A DNA stretch of 46,861 nt from Ruminococcus sp. (GCA_017934425.1 JAGBJO010000007.1:1-46861); one strand, 5' to 3'; counted from the stretch's first letter, positions 15,116 to 23,722 are shown. Notes: a model not told the origin generated them from the letters alone. Numbers and translations are program-made.

Positions 15116-15934
15116 TCAGACCTTGTAGCTGCCGTTTCCGGGAGTGGAGTCGCCCTCGTCAGTAAGCTGAGGGGCGGCACTTTCCGCAGCAAGGCGCTGG
15201 CAGGATTTACGGAGTTCTTCAAGTTCACCGGCAGTCTTACCCTTGCAGGCGATACTCATTGCCTGTACTGCGCTTTTTCCGCCGGCAAACCAGGCAAGGC
15301 GGCGAAGTTCACGGATAAGCTTGTGGTTATCGTCGGGAGCGAAGTTTCCGGAATGAGTGTGGGCGCAGTCAGTGAAATGCTTGGTAACTCCTGCACTTCT
15401 CTGCGCCGGGACTGCCACAAAACTCCATTCATAAGCGTCAGTTATACCGTCAAGTATAATATGGCAGACTTTACCGCCGTAGGTCTTGCCGTTTATATGT
15501 GAACACGGTGACTTTGTACGGTCAGTTCCGCATATTGAGCATACCCTCCTGGAGGCGGTGCAGGAGATACTCACCTCTTTCTTGATGCCGCCCTCTATCT
15601 CAGCGATGAGACTGCGTTTTTCGTCGGTACGTACCATATACGCACTTGCTTTCAGGTACTTGTAGGGTCTGCCGTCAGAAGTAAGGCGTGTATCGTCGGT
15701 GAGTACCTGGCAATCGTAGATACGGGAATTCTGATTGGCGGCAGCAGCGTTATGGTCGGTGATACCGGTCTTACCCAGGAAAAGTGTACTGAGAGTTTCC
15801 AGTGCCTCATCAGTAAAGCGCTCGCCGTCACGGTCGATGTCGTTATCACAAAGCACTACCGAGAAAGTGTACACCTCGTCCTCGGTAAGTTCTCTGCGGG
15901 TATAGCGGTTTATTTTATCAAGTTCAGTTTTCAT
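15116..15934 (-). CDS. Phage prohead protease-like protein with a zinc-knuckle insert
   Basis: The 272-residue product has the main landmarks of capsid maturation proteases: GKTGITDHNAAAANQNSRIY with the putative catalytic histidine (near residue 60), KEVSISC with the putative serine (near 135) and YEWSFVAVPAQ near 190. Between the last two sits a Cys/His cluster (CSICGTDRTKSPCSHINGK), known from XkdF-like proteins of PBSX-type phages. The C-terminal third is a helical tail that could act as a scaffold. Unusually, it is encoded after the major capsid gene rather than before it. A protease that has lost activity cannot be excluded. Confidence 0.75.
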   Translation of the reverse strand: MKTELDKINRYTRRELTEDEVYTFSVVLCDNDIDRDGERFTDEALETLSTLFLGKTGITDHNAAAANQNSRIYDCQVLTDDTRLTSDGRPYKYLKASAYMVRTDEKRSLIAEIEGGIKKEVSISCTASRRVCSICGTDRTKSPCSHINGKTYGGKVCHIILDGITDAYEWSFVAVPAQRSAGVTKHFTDCAHTHSGNFAPDDNHKLIRELRRLAWFAGGKSAVQAMSIACKGKTAGELEELRKSCQRLAAESAAPQLTDEGDSTPGNGSYKV

Positions 15935-15993
15935 AATATACAGGGGCAGCCCTTTCGAGCCGCCCCTCCTCCTTTCCGTGTAGTTTATCAGCT

Positions 15994-16956
15994 TCAGGAA
16001 GCGGTAATGGAAAGCGCCTTTACTGCGTCAGGAGTAAGCTTACGGAAACCGCAGGTAACGGATACAGTGATCTGGTCAAGCTGGCGCTCGATAAGCTTGT
16101 CAGTCTCCAGAACCAGGTCTGTGCTTGTGATGAACTCCAGAGCGAAGTCCTTGTCGATGCCGATGATAGTGTTATCGTCAGCGGCAGAAGTCTTTACCAG
16201 TTCTGCGCCGAAAGGAAGGATAAGTCTGCCGTCAGCGGTGGAGTTAGCTTCCTTCATCTCCTCCATTGCAGCAATAGCTGCGGCTACAGAGGGAGAAGCG
16301 ATAACGGTGGTCATACCGAAGCAGTCGAAGCTGCCGTAAAGTCTTGCCAGGTCGGCGTAGGTGAGGGAAGTGGTTGTAATGGGAGTAGTACCTGTTTTGA
16401 GGACGGTGAAAGCCTCGCCCATTACTGCTGCAGCCAGCTTCATACCGATGCTTCTGAGCATGATGCCGAAGGAGTCAAGGCGCTGTCTGCGTACTGCCTC
16501 ATAGGAAGCATTGATAAGTCTGCCGAACTTCTCCAGAGTGATAGCGTCCGTACCCTCGGTGATAGTTGCTGTGGGAAGCTGGACAGTCTGGGCAACAGAT
16601 TCATACTCAGCAGTATCACTCAGCACACAGCCAAGGTACTGACCGCTTTCGCTGATAGTCTTGACGGCGGTAACTGCGCCCAGGATAGTCTCGTCGAAGC
16701 CCTTTCTGATAGAGCGCACTACGAACTCAGGGAAAAGCACAGCAGTCTCAGTAGAACTGAAGAACTTCTCCACTCTGTCGCAGCCTGCGCCGCCTACCTT
16801 GATGTCGAATCTTTTAAGCTGTCTCTCGTAAGCGTCCAGACCCTCCAGTTCAGTGCCGATGTAGGCGGAAGTGGGGTCGAGAGATTCAAGTGCGGCGGTA
16901 AAGCTTTTGCCGCTGAGGTTGTAAAGTCCCTTTTCAAGTCTGATATCGTTATACAT
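15994..16956 (-). CDS. Phage major capsid protein
   Basis: The 320-residue product has size and composition that fit an HK97-fold coat protein. An N-terminal helical arm precedes a long alternating domain with AVLFPEFVVRSIRKGF near residue 73, VQLPTATITEG near 124, and a C-terminal FALEFITSTDLVLETDKLIE typical of the P-domain end. It lies right after the portal gene. It has a good spread of host-like codons and no frame break. I also considered an encapsulin, but linkage to terminase and portal argues for a DNA-packaging capsid. Confidence 0.8.
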   Translation of the reverse strand: MYNDIRLEKGLYNLSGKSFTAALESLDPTSAYIGTELEGLDAYERQLKRFDIKVGGAGCDRVEKFFSSTETAVLFPEFVVRSIRKGFDETILGAVTAVKTISESGQYLGCVLSDTAEYESVAQTVQLPTATITEGTDAITLEKFGRLINASYEAVRRQRLDSFGIMLRSIGMKLAAAVMGEAFTVLKTGTTPITTTSLTYADLARLYGSFDCFGMTTVIASPSVAAAIAAMEEMKEANSTADGRLILPFGAELVKTSAADDNTIIGIDKDFALEFITSTDLVLETDKLIERQLDQITVSVTCGFRKLTPDAVKALSITAS

Positions 16957-16974
16957 AATTCCTCCGTTCTGCGG

Positions 16975-18102
16975 TCAGTTGTCCGCAAGTGTCTTTTCGA
17001 TCTGAGCTGCCTGAGCATTTTTAAGCCTTGCCTCAGCCAGTGAGATCTCGTCCTGTAGGTTAATGTTCACCCATTCCACTGTGCAGTCTGCATCAATACC
17101 CTGAGAAGCCAGGAAAGCGCTTCCGATACTGCGGATAACGGGTGTGAGAAGCCGGCGGTAGTACTCCAGTTCCGAGGTGAGGATATCCGCCTGCTGGGAC
17201 GACATACGTTCCGTAGAACTCCAGTTCAGTCCCAGGAGAAAAGGCGGTATTGAAAGCTTAGCCACCAGCTGTTCGAGAATTTGTCTTACGGGAACGTTAG
17301 TATCAAAAAGCTGATTCTCCGAACCGATCACCCGGATATCCACGTCCCCTACTGTGATGAAGTCCTTGACCTGTCCCCACTTTGCGGCATTCATACCGTC
17401 CGACCATTCACGAGCGATAAGCATAGCCCTTTCACGGGACTGCGCCGGCGAAAGAGTTTCGCCCTCCGGCTTATAGGTGACGGCATAGCGGATATTTCCG
17501 GCACGGTCGTAGTTCTGACCGATACAGCGGTATATCCTGAGGAGTATACTGCTCAGGGCAGGAAGTCCACGGAGTATACTGTGACCGCCGATAAGCGAAG
17601 CGTAAACGATACGCTCCGGGTGGGGAAGTTTCTTGTCAGTGCCATCTGGCTGTTTAATGGAATACTGCCTGTCGAAAGGCTGACTTCCGGCTATGGGTAC
17701 TACTTTTGCAGGGTCGCCGTTTATAAGTCCGGCGATTCCGGAAGCGTCCGCTGCCGGGACTATCTCCCCTACTGCGCTGCCATAGGTAAGCAGGCTGTCA
17801 AGGAATATATCCGTGAACGTTCCCAGTGAACAGCCGGTAATTCCCACCGGTACTTCACTTGAAAACCTGTCCAGCAACTCCTGATACCTCTCGTCCGAGG
17901 AAATAAGCCTGTAGCCGCCGGTAAGACGTATGACTTTCATTATCGCCGCATCAATTACCGGAACGGCATACCTCAGCCTGTCGTAAAGTTCCCGTTCAAA
18001 GGGTTCAGCAGCCGCCGGAAGAATGTCGCCGTATGGCTCGCATCTGTCGGTGCTGATTATCTGGGGCTGAGTCTTTTCCCTGCTTTTTCTGAAAATGCTT
18101 AT
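16975..18102 (-). CDS. Phage portal protein, apparently starting at an ATA codon
   Basis: The 375-residue product is probably the dodecameric ring that threads DNA into the capsid. Clear portal features include IDAAIMKVIRLTGGY, LLTYGSAVGEIVP, the clip-region segment LSIPPFLLGLNWSSTERMS and the helical LTSELEYYRRLLTPVIRS. The first ATG (17940) is too far in: 54 in-frame codons upstream of it read like a portal N-terminus (SIFRKSREKTQPQIISTDR onward). Before them lies AAAGGAGG, nine bases from ATA (18102-18100). No ATG, GTG or TTG occurs in frame between the preceding stop and 17940. So the start is ATA, or a former ATG has been lost. Confidence 0.82.
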   Translation of the reverse strand: MSIFRKSREKTQPQIISTDRCEPYGDILPAAAEPFERELYDRLRYAVPVIDAAIMKVIRLTGGYRLISSDERYQELLDRFSSEVPVGITGCSLGTFTDIFLDSLLTYGSAVGEIVPAADASGIAGLINGDPAKVVPIAGSQPFDRQYSIKQPDGTDKKLPHPERIVYASLIGGHSILRGLPALSSILLRIYRCIGQNYDRAGNIRYAVTYKPEGETLSPAQSRERAMLIAREWSDGMNAAKWGQVKDFITVGDVDIRVIGSENQLFDTNVPVRQILEQLVAKLSIPPFLLGLNWSSTERMSSQQADILTSELEYYRRLLTPVIRSIGSAFLASQGIDADCTVEWVNINLQDEISLAEARLKNAQAAQIEKTLADN

Positions 18103-18118
18103 TGTGATCGACCTCCTT

Positions 18119-19363
18119 TCATCGAGATGCTGAGATAACGAAGAAGCCCTCGTCTGTGTCTGACCGCATCATATCCGCCACAAAGTAGCGCATATCGTCC
18201 ATTGCGTGGTCATTCTCCTTTACAGGTGCATCAGTGCCGGACTTCTCGCTCCAGCGGTAGAGAGTGAACTCCCTTATAATGTCCTTGCAGTCCTCATGGA
18301 AGCGGAGTTTACCTGCTTTAAGCGCAGCGCTTACGTTCCGTATCCCTGTGATGACATCGTTCTCAGCCTTTACCACTCTGAACTCGCCGTGTCTGCGGAT
18401 ACACTCGATAAAGCTGGCAGCCGAGGGGTCAACTATAACTTTGTCCACCTCAATGCCCTCTGCCAGTTCTTTCAGAGCAAGGTAATGTTCCTCGTCAGTC
18501 CGTGAGATGCCTTCCCTTTTGGAGGAATAGTAGTACTCCTTAGTCCTGTACCATATTCCTCCGGAAAGTCCCCAAAGACCGAATGAGGAGGGGTTGACTG
18601 TGCCGTAGTCGCAGGAGATAACGTATCTTTCGCACATTATTTCTCCGCTGTAGATATGCTGTTTCGGGTCAAACATGGGGTAGACCACTCCCTCAGAGGC
18701 GCACCATCTGCCGAGTATGAACCTGTCGTAGAATGAGCCGGAGTAAAGCCGCCTGTAGCGTTCCCTGACCCTTTCGGAAAGGGAGGGATTGTCCTCCATA
18801 GTGAAGTGGAGGTACAGTGCTTTTTTCTCCTGAGCCTTCTTTATCCAGGTGGTATAGAACCAGTGTGAGGGATTATCCGGGTTGCAGTTGAACCACAGTT
18901 TCGAGCCGGTCACTGAGCATCTGGCAAGCGCCTGCTCCACGAAAGAGCGTGGCATAAGGGCAACCTCGTCCAGCATAACACCAGCAAGGGTGATACCCTG
19001 GATAAGTGCCGCTGAACCCTCATCTTTGCCGCCGAAAAGGTAGTAGCGGTTAGTTCTGCCGCAAAGACTGATATCAACATAGCTTGCAGATACTCTCTCG
19101 GTGCAGGTAAAACCTATCTCCCGGAGCAGGGGCAGAAGCGGCGTTACTACATTTCTCCGGAGGGAGGTTACTGTCTTGCCGCAAAGTGCGAAACTCTGCC
19201 CGGAAAAGCTTACGCTGCCCCAGAGAATGAATCCCAGCGACATTGCAAGAGTCTTGCCGCTTCGTACAGCGCCGTCGCAAATAACAGCGTCGCAGTCACG
19301 GTAAGCCGGGTCACGCCACCAGTTCATGGCGGTGAGCTGCTTTGGGGAGAAACTGCGTATCAT
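18119..19363 (-). CDS. terL: Terminase large subunit (PBSX-type)
   Basis: This 414-residue DNA-packaging motor has an N-terminal ATPase with Walker A CDGAVRSGKTLAMS (about residues 28-41) and Walker B GVMLDEVAL (near 129). The C-terminal RNase H-like nuclease has acidic motifs in ISCDYGTVNPSSF (near 247), KVIVDPSAASF and AMDDMRYFVADMM. The length matches PBSX XtmB relatives. It starts at an ATG overlapping the terS stop by one base (TGATG). All motor and nuclease acids look present, so it could be functional. Confidence 0.93.
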   Translation of the reverse strand: MIRSFSPKQLTAMNWWRDPAYRDCDAVICDGAVRSGKTLAMSLGFILWGSVSFSGQSFALCGKTVTSLRRNVVTPLLPLLREIGFTCTERVSASYVDISLCGRTNRYYLFGGKDEGSAALIQGITLAGVMLDEVALMPRSFVEQALARCSVTGSKLWFNCNPDNPSHWFYTTWIKKAQEKKALYLHFTMEDNPSLSERVRERYRRLYSGSFYDRFILGRWCASEGVVYPMFDPKQHIYSGEIMCERYVISCDYGTVNPSSFGLWGLSGGIWYRTKEYYYSSKREGISRTDEEHYLALKELAEGIEVDKVIVDPSAASFIECIRRHGEFRVVKAENDVITGIRNVSAALKAGKLRFHEDCKDIIREFTLYRWSEKSGTDAPVKENDHAMDDMRYFVADMMRSDTDEGFFVISASR

Positions 19364-19836
19364 CAGGTTTCAGCCTCCTCCCCTGCCAGCGCCCGGATAA
19401 GGCTTTCGGCGGTGTCCTTTTCATTGATGGTACTTTGCAGTTCATGGAGTTTTTCCATAGCTTTGAGCCTGTCAGCCAGCTTTACTTCAACGCCTCCGCC
19501 CTTTACACGCTTTATCTCCGACACGCCGAACAAGTCAAGGCGGCGGATAACGTCAGGGGGAGGAAGTTCCTCGGCAAAGGCAAGGTAGACCGCATCATTG
19601 CAGTTACCAAAAGCCAGCCGCTTCAGCCCGGAAATGACGGACTGAGTATCGCTGAGGGCGGAGCGTATCTGGGATATCCTCCTTTTGTTCTGCTCCCGGC
19701 TGAGAATGGCGACTGCCTGAGCCATAGCGTCCTCTGGTGGGAATCCGGCTTTAACAGCGGCTTCCCCTGCATCGCCCAGGACTGCGTACCACAGACAAAA
19801 GCTGCGGCACATCTGGTTTTTCTGGTTCTCCGGCAT
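19363..19836 (-). CDS. terS: Terminase small subunit
   Basis: The 157-residue product has an N-terminal helix-turn-helix-like part (CRSFCLWYAVLGDAGEAAVK, AGFPPEDAMAQAVAILS), a middle RRISQIRSALSD, and a C-terminal coiled segment before EAET. This fits the small subunit that recognises the packaging site. I start at the ATG at 19836, seven bases after AAAGGAGGT; a longer frame to 19899 has no ribosome site. It is the first gene of the module. The 170 bases upstream, before the terminator, contain no promoter I trust. Confidence 0.85.
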   Translation of the reverse strand: MPENQKNQMCRSFCLWYAVLGDAGEAAVKAGFPPEDAMAQAVAILSREQNKRRISQIRSALSDTQSVISGLKRLAFGNCNDAVYLAFAEELPPPDVIRRLDLFGVSEIKRVKGGGVEVKLADRLKAMEKLHELQSTINEKDTAESLIRALAGEEAET

Positions 19837-20007
19837 AATAATGACCTCCTTTCTGAACGGTTTGGACGTGCCGTTCATAAGGGGGCAAAAATGGGGCATT
19901 TTTCAACCGAAAACAGTTGATTATTGAAAAACTTTTCCAGCACTTTGTATACCTGCACAAATGTGAACACTGTTTTTAAAGCACATCTTACAAATAAGTG
20001 CAAAAAA

Positions 20008-20043
20008 ATTCCCCCTACAGTCAAAACCAACTGTAGGGGGAAT
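20008..20043 (-). terminator. Terminator before the phage module
   Basis: A 14-bp perfect stem (ATTCCCCCTACAGT and complement) with an 8-base loop is followed by seven Ts on the minus strand. It ends the purD-side transcript and so insulates the phage genes. Confidence 0.88.
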
Positions 20044-20094
20044 CTTATTTCCCAAGCTTTTCAAAAAAGCGTGTATTTCAAGTGCCGCTGCCGG

Positions 20095-20721
20095 TCACTT
20101 TTTGTCAGTAAAAAACGTACTGCTGTACTCTGCAACTCTCGCATGATCGCCGTGGCAATCTATCTCGATCTCCTCATTGCGGATAAGGCGCTTGAGGCTG
20201 TAGAACAGGAACGCAAAGCTGACAGCGTTCACAACGATACTGAAATATACTCTTATTCCCAGGAAGTTTCCCAGCATACCGCCGAGTATCATGCCGACGC
20301 ATATGGTTACAAGTATCTCATACTTTGTATTATCCGGGTCAAGCTGGAGGAAGCTGAAGCAAGCCGCCGCCGATACTACCGCATGACCAATGGCAAGATA
20401 CAGAGAATACGGGCGATAGAATGAGAAGCTTAATTCTTTCAGTTCCAGGAACATCATCACCGCTTCAAAGACCGTGTACAGAGCGAATCCGACCTTCATA
20501 ATGTTCCTCATTCTGACGGAAGTGGCAATGCACCACTCAGCATAGGCGAGGGCTGAAAATGCGCTGAATTCGCAGATATACGCAAGCGCTTCAAATACAT
20601 TTGACAGTGTGTGGCTTATTGAAAAGGTTTTCAGCACAAGGAAAGCGAGCAGACCAAAAACGATGAACAGCACGTTCCCGATAAAGCCGAATTTTACGCC
20701 GGTATTAAGCCTTTCGTGCAT
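20095..20721 (-). CDS. Polytopic membrane protein, function unknown
   Basis: The 208-residue product has about six hydrophobic segments (VLFIVFGLLAFLVL, an Ala/Phe-rich pair, and YFSIVVNAVSFAFLFYSLKR near the end), followed by a polar tail. There is no recognisable motif. It begins 10 bases after purD with AAGGAG before the ATG, so it is probably co-transcribed. A link to purine synthesis cannot be inferred from position alone. Confidence 0.75.
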   Translation of the reverse strand: MHERLNTGVKFGFIGNVLFIVFGLLAFLVLKTFSISHTLSNVFEALAYICEFSAFSALAYAEWCIATSVRMRNIMKVGFALYTVFEAVMMFLELKELSFSFYRPYSLYLAIGHAVVSAAACFSFLQLDPDNTKYEILVTICVGMILGGMLGNFLGIRVYFSIVVNAVSFAFLFYSLKRLIRNEEIEIDCHGDHARVAEYSSTFFTDKK

Positions 20722-20731
20722 ATCCTGCTCC

Positions 20732-22018
20732 TTATTTCAGAGCAGCCAGCGCTCTCTGACCGATATCACGGCGGAAGTGAGCGCCCTCGAAGCTTATCTT
20801 GGAAACGCCATTATAAGCGGTATCAAGTGCAGCGCTGAGGTTCTCGCCACGGGCAGTAACGCCGATTACTCTGCCGCCGTTTGTCAGGAACTTTCCGTCC
20901 TCGGAAACCTTAGTTCCTGCGTGGTAAACGAAGCATCCCTCGACCTGACCCATATCGTCAAAGCCGTTCATTTCGATGCCCTTGGGATAGCTTTCAGGAT
21001 AGCCGCCGCTTGCCATAACTACGCAGGCGCAGCTTCCGTTATGCCACTTTATATCGACCTTATCAAGAGTGTGGTCATAGATAGCCTCAAAGATCTCGTA
21101 CAGGTCAGCGTCCAGCATGGGGAGAACTACCTGTGTCTCAGGGTCACCGAAGCGGCAGTTGTACTCAATTACCTTTGGGCCCTTGGGAGTGAGCATAAGA
21201 CCAAAGTACAGGCAGCCCTCGAAAGTGCGTCCCTCAGCGTTCATGGCGTTCATAGTAGGCAGGAATATCTTCTCCATGCACTCCTTAGCGATGTCCTCTG
21301 TGTAGTAGGGGTTAGGAGAAACTGTACCCATACCGCCGGTATTCAGACCCTTGTCGCCGTCCAGGGCACGCTTATGATCCATAGAGGAGATCATGGGGAT
21401 CATAGTCTTTCCGTCAGTGAATGAGAGAACGGATACTTCCGGGCCTGTGAGAAATTCCTCGATAACGATGCGTGCGCTGCTCTTTCCGAATTTCAGCTCG
21501 TCGATCATATCGTGTACAGCCTTGACAGCTTCCTCCTCGTTCTGAGCGATGATAACGCCCTTGCCCAGAGCCAGTCCGTCAGCCTTTATAACAGCGGGGT
21601 AGCTATTCTGTTCTTTAAGGTAAGCGATAGCCTTATCACTCTCGGTAAATACCTCATAGAAAGCGGTAGGGATATTGTACTTCTTCATCAGTTCCTTTGA
21701 GAATACCTTACTTCCCTCAATGATAGCAGCATTGGACTTAGGACCGAAAGTCTTGAAGCCCTCAGCCTGGAGAGCATCTACCATACCAAGTACCAGGGGA
21801 TCATCAGGAGCAACAACTACCATATCCGGCTTCAGTTCCTTAGCCAGAGCAACAACGCCGTCGATATCAGTTGCGCCAACGTTGAAGCACTCAGCATACT
21901 TTGAGATACCGCCATTTCCGGGAGTACAGTAGATCTTACCAACCTTAGAGGACTCAGCCAGCTTCATGATGATAGCGTGTTCACGACCGCCGCCGCCTAC
22001 TACTAAAACATTGTTCAT
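20732..22018 (-). CDS. purD: Phosphoribosylamine-glycine ligase (GAR synthetase)
   Basis: This 428-residue ATP-grasp enzyme makes glycinamide ribonucleotide from phosphoribosylamine, glycine and ATP. It opens with VLVVGGGGREHAI, the PurD signature. The ATP-grasp domain has YPAVIKADGLALGKGV near residue 140, IVIEEFLTGPEVSVL near 185 and YNCRFGDPETQVVLP near 285. Full length, no break. GGAGGTAATTTGAT precedes the ATG, and a promoter lies about 45 bases upstream, so purD has an entry of its own within the purine region. Confidence 0.97.
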   Translation of the reverse strand: MNNVLVVGGGGREHAIIMKLAESSKVGKIYCTPGNGGISKYAECFNVGATDIDGVVALAKELKPDMVVVAPDDPLVLGMVDALQAEGFKTFGPKSNAAIIEGSKVFSKELMKKYNIPTAFYEVFTESDKAIAYLKEQNSYPAVIKADGLALGKGVIIAQNEEEAVKAVHDMIDELKFGKSSARIVIEEFLTGPEVSVLSFTDGKTMIPMISSMDHKRALDGDKGLNTGGMGTVSPNPYYTEDIAKECMEKIFLPTMNAMNAEGRTFEGCLYFGLMLTPKGPKVIEYNCRFGDPETQVVLPMLDADLYEIFEAIYDHTLDKVDIKWHNGSCACVVMASGGYPESYPKGIEMNGFDDMGQVEGCFVYHAGTKVSEDGKFLTNGGRVIGVTARGENLSAALDTAYNGVSKISFEGAHFRRDIGQRALAALK

Positions 22019-22063
22019 ATCAAATTACCTCCGTAAAGTTCTTAGTGATTATACATCAGAATA

Positions 22064-22092
22064 AGTATACCATAAATCTCAGACTATTTCAA
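22064..22092 (-). promoter_or_regulatory. Promoter of purD
   Basis: On the minus strand: TTGAAA, 17 bases, TATACT, 45 bases before the purD start. No purine riboswitch fold is apparent in the short leader. Confidence 0.75.
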
Positions 22093-22107
22093 GCCTAATC
22101 ATCAAAA

Positions 22108-22199
22108 AACAAGCTGGAGCCAGCTTGACCGCCCACACGTTGCCGCTCGCTTTCGCTTGCTTACTTTGGTAGAACATCACATTTTGCCGTCGCTCAACC
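22108..22199 (+). repeat. Dispersed 92-bp repeat, copy B (upstream of purD)
   Basis: This is the same element as 7393-7484, equal in length, with strongly conserved ends and a variable centre. Here it lies upstream of the purD promoter rather than after a gene on the same strand, so a simple terminator role for the family is less likely. Confidence 0.75.
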
Positions 22200-22298
22200 T
22201 GGGTTGTACTGAGACTAAGTGCTATTCGTGAAATACTGTAAACTTCCGGCTTTTGGTTCTGCCGGTGAACTGCATCTTAGTGAACTTATAGCAAAAAA

Positions 22299-22323
22299 AG
22301 CCCCCGTTCGAGGAACGGGGGCT
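22299..22323 (-). terminator. Terminator of the 22.4-kb lipoprotein gene
   Basis: An 11-bp perfect stem (AGCCCCCGTTC) with a 3-base loop is followed by TTTTTTT on the minus strand, a textbook intrinsic terminator. Confidence 0.93.
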
Positions 22324-22375
22324 ATGAGGATATCGCATCTGTACTTTGGGGTATACAGACACGTCCTATACTTAA

Positions 22376-22984
22376 TTAATCATTGATGATCTCAAGCTGT
22401 TTTAAGATAACATCAACTGCATTCTTATTCTGAGTATACTTTCCAGAGTCAGTGTTGAAACGAGCCTCAAGCTTGAAAAGAGCCTTTCCTGTATCAAAGA
22501 GATAGTAGTCAACACGTTTGTGATCTTCACCAGACTGGAAGTTCTCGAACATAATGTTTTCTGACTTATAATCACGGTATGTAGCGTTCATTTCGCTCTC
22601 AAAGTGGTCAAGCTTCTTGTTCTCCTCTTTGAGTTCCTCAACGAGAGTTGCAGTAGACTTTCTTCCTCTGCTGGTATATGCAGTAATAGATACGCTAACA
22701 CCAGGGAAATCGCTGTTTGTGAATGTAACAAAATACTCATCTTCTGCCATTGCAAGCTGAGTATCCATTTTCCAGTTGTTATAATCGGAGATAGTAAAAA
22801 CAGGGCAGGAATAAGTATTAATGCCGTCCTTGTCAGTTTCGATCTTTCCCTCGAAATTTTCAACAGCAGCCATTGATGAATCCTGTGTATAAGCAGAAGC
22901 CGGATTCTCATTACTCTTTGCTGAACCGCAGCTTGTTGCCATAAGCATTGGGATCACTGCGAGAATAGCAAGATATTTTTTCAT
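22376..22984 (-). CDS. Putative lipoprotein, function unknown
   Basis: The 202-residue product has a lysine-started signal peptide ending MLMATSCGSAK, where the cysteine at about 20 is a likely lipidation site. The mature part is a soluble domain of alternating strands (YFVTFTNSDFPGVSVSITAY, FKLEARFNTDSGKY). It has its own promoter and a strong terminator, so it is a one-gene unit placed between purD and the purH group. I recognise no family. Confidence 0.78.
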   Translation of the reverse strand: MKKYLAILAVIPMLMATSCGSAKSNENPASAYTQDSSMAAVENFEGKIETDKDGINTYSCPVFTISDYNNWKMDTQLAMAEDEYFVTFTNSDFPGVSVSITAYTSRGRKSTATLVEELKEENKKLDHFESEMNATYRDYKSENIMFENFQSGEDHKRVDYYLFDTGKALFKLEARFNTDSGKYTQNKNAVDVILKQLEIIND

Positions 22985-23006
22985 AACAAAATCACCTCTG
23001 GTAATT

Positions 23007-23035
23007 AGTATATCATAGTTTGTTCATAATTTCAA
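23007..23035 (-). promoter_or_regulatory. Promoter of the lipoprotein gene
   Basis: On the minus strand: TTGAAA, 17 bases, TATACT, about 25 bases before the start codon. The stretch from here to 23207 shows no gene. Confidence 0.75.
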
Positions 23036-23207
23036 GAGTTCCGCCGATATGTAATATTGATACGGCAATTAAAATTGTATCTGGCTTATACTACAGAGGT
23101 GGACATTTTGTCAGATGACTTTTTCATTTTGCGAGATTTTGCAGTTATCTCCCAGAAGACTCAGTTCTGCCGGGGCTTCCGGAAATTTTTGGCGATATAC
23201 GGCAGTT

Positions 23208-23579
23208 TCAGCGACCCATGATCGTGTATCCGGCAGTTTCCAGAGCATCAAGCGCCGCCGGAAGGTCATTTTCCTTAACGAGGATATAGTCAGTATTGTA
23301 GGTTGAAACGGCAAATATACCAATTTTAGCATCTGCCAGCACCTTTGAAATTCCAGCCAGTATACCCGTCAGTGAGAAATCCAGCACGCCCTCCACCCGG
23401 AATCCACGCCAGCCGTCAGACCGGTGTGTGGCAGTCGCCGGGGTGTCCTCAGTCCAGCAAACGAGGGATATTTCCTCGTCAGTTACACCGATGAAGAAAA
23501 GTCCGCCGGAAGTATTTATATCCGCAAAGCTACTTACCTTGCAGACGGTCAGTTTGTCATTCAGTACTTTAAGTGTCAT
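23208..23579 (-). CDS. ACT-domain protein
   Basis: The product has 123 residues. It has a two-lobed CASTOR/ACT-like architecture: LFFIGVTDEEISLVCWTED in the first half, and in the second VEGVLDFSLTGILAGISKVL then IGIFAVSTYNTDYILVKEND, the usual ACT strand-helix pattern. Such small proteins are thought to bind amino acids and act as sensors, but the ligand is not deducible. It follows purH by about 140 bases with a hairpin between them. The ATG is preceded by TGGAG. Confidence 0.85.
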   Translation of the reverse strand: MTLKVLNDKLTVCKVSSFADINTSGGLFFIGVTDEEISLVCWTEDTPATATHRSDGWRGFRVEGVLDFSLTGILAGISKVLADAKIGIFAVSTYNTDYILVKENDLPAALDALETAGYTIMGR

Positions 23580-23633
23580 AATTTACTCCATTAATAAAAT
23601 ATTTAGCACCACTAATTATTACTGTCAATGAAA

Positions 23634-23676
23634 ATGCCATAGTACTTCTGACATTGCATCAGAAATACTATGGCAT
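23634..23676 (-). terminator. Hairpin after purH
   Basis: An imperfect stem of about 18 pairs (ATGCCATAGTA and complement, then TTCTGA with TCAGAA) is followed by TTTTC on the minus strand. It may be a weak terminator between purH and the ACT gene. Confidence 0.55.
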
Positions 23677-23722
23677 AAAGCTTCTGTATCAGTTCCGGAT
23701 ATGGGACTGAATGGGAAGTATA

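Larger units (their letters stand above)
13039..19836 (-). mobile_element. Compact phage head/connector module (cryptic, satellite or domesticated)
   Basis: Nine tightly packed same-strand genes run terS, terL, portal, major capsid, protease, connector, tail-terminator-like, unknown, hub-like. Most neighbours overlap by 1-4 bases or lie within about 60. Terminators lie on both sides (20008-20043 and 12941-12994). Integrase, repressor, replication, tail tube, sheath, tape measure, holin and lysin genes are absent here, and no flanking attachment repeats are evident. All frames are open except for the portal start codon. It may be a decayed prophage, a capsid-forming satellite lacking its early genes, or a domesticated particle. 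Confidence 0.8.

Noticed and set aside
15994-16956. Encapsulin nanocompartment shell
   Set aside because: The gene is embedded with terminase, portal and protease, which encapsulins lack, and no cargo gene is seen.
13039-19836. Whole functional prophage
   Set aside because: No integrase, repressor, replication, tail tube, tape measure or lysis gene and no attachment repeats in the flanks.
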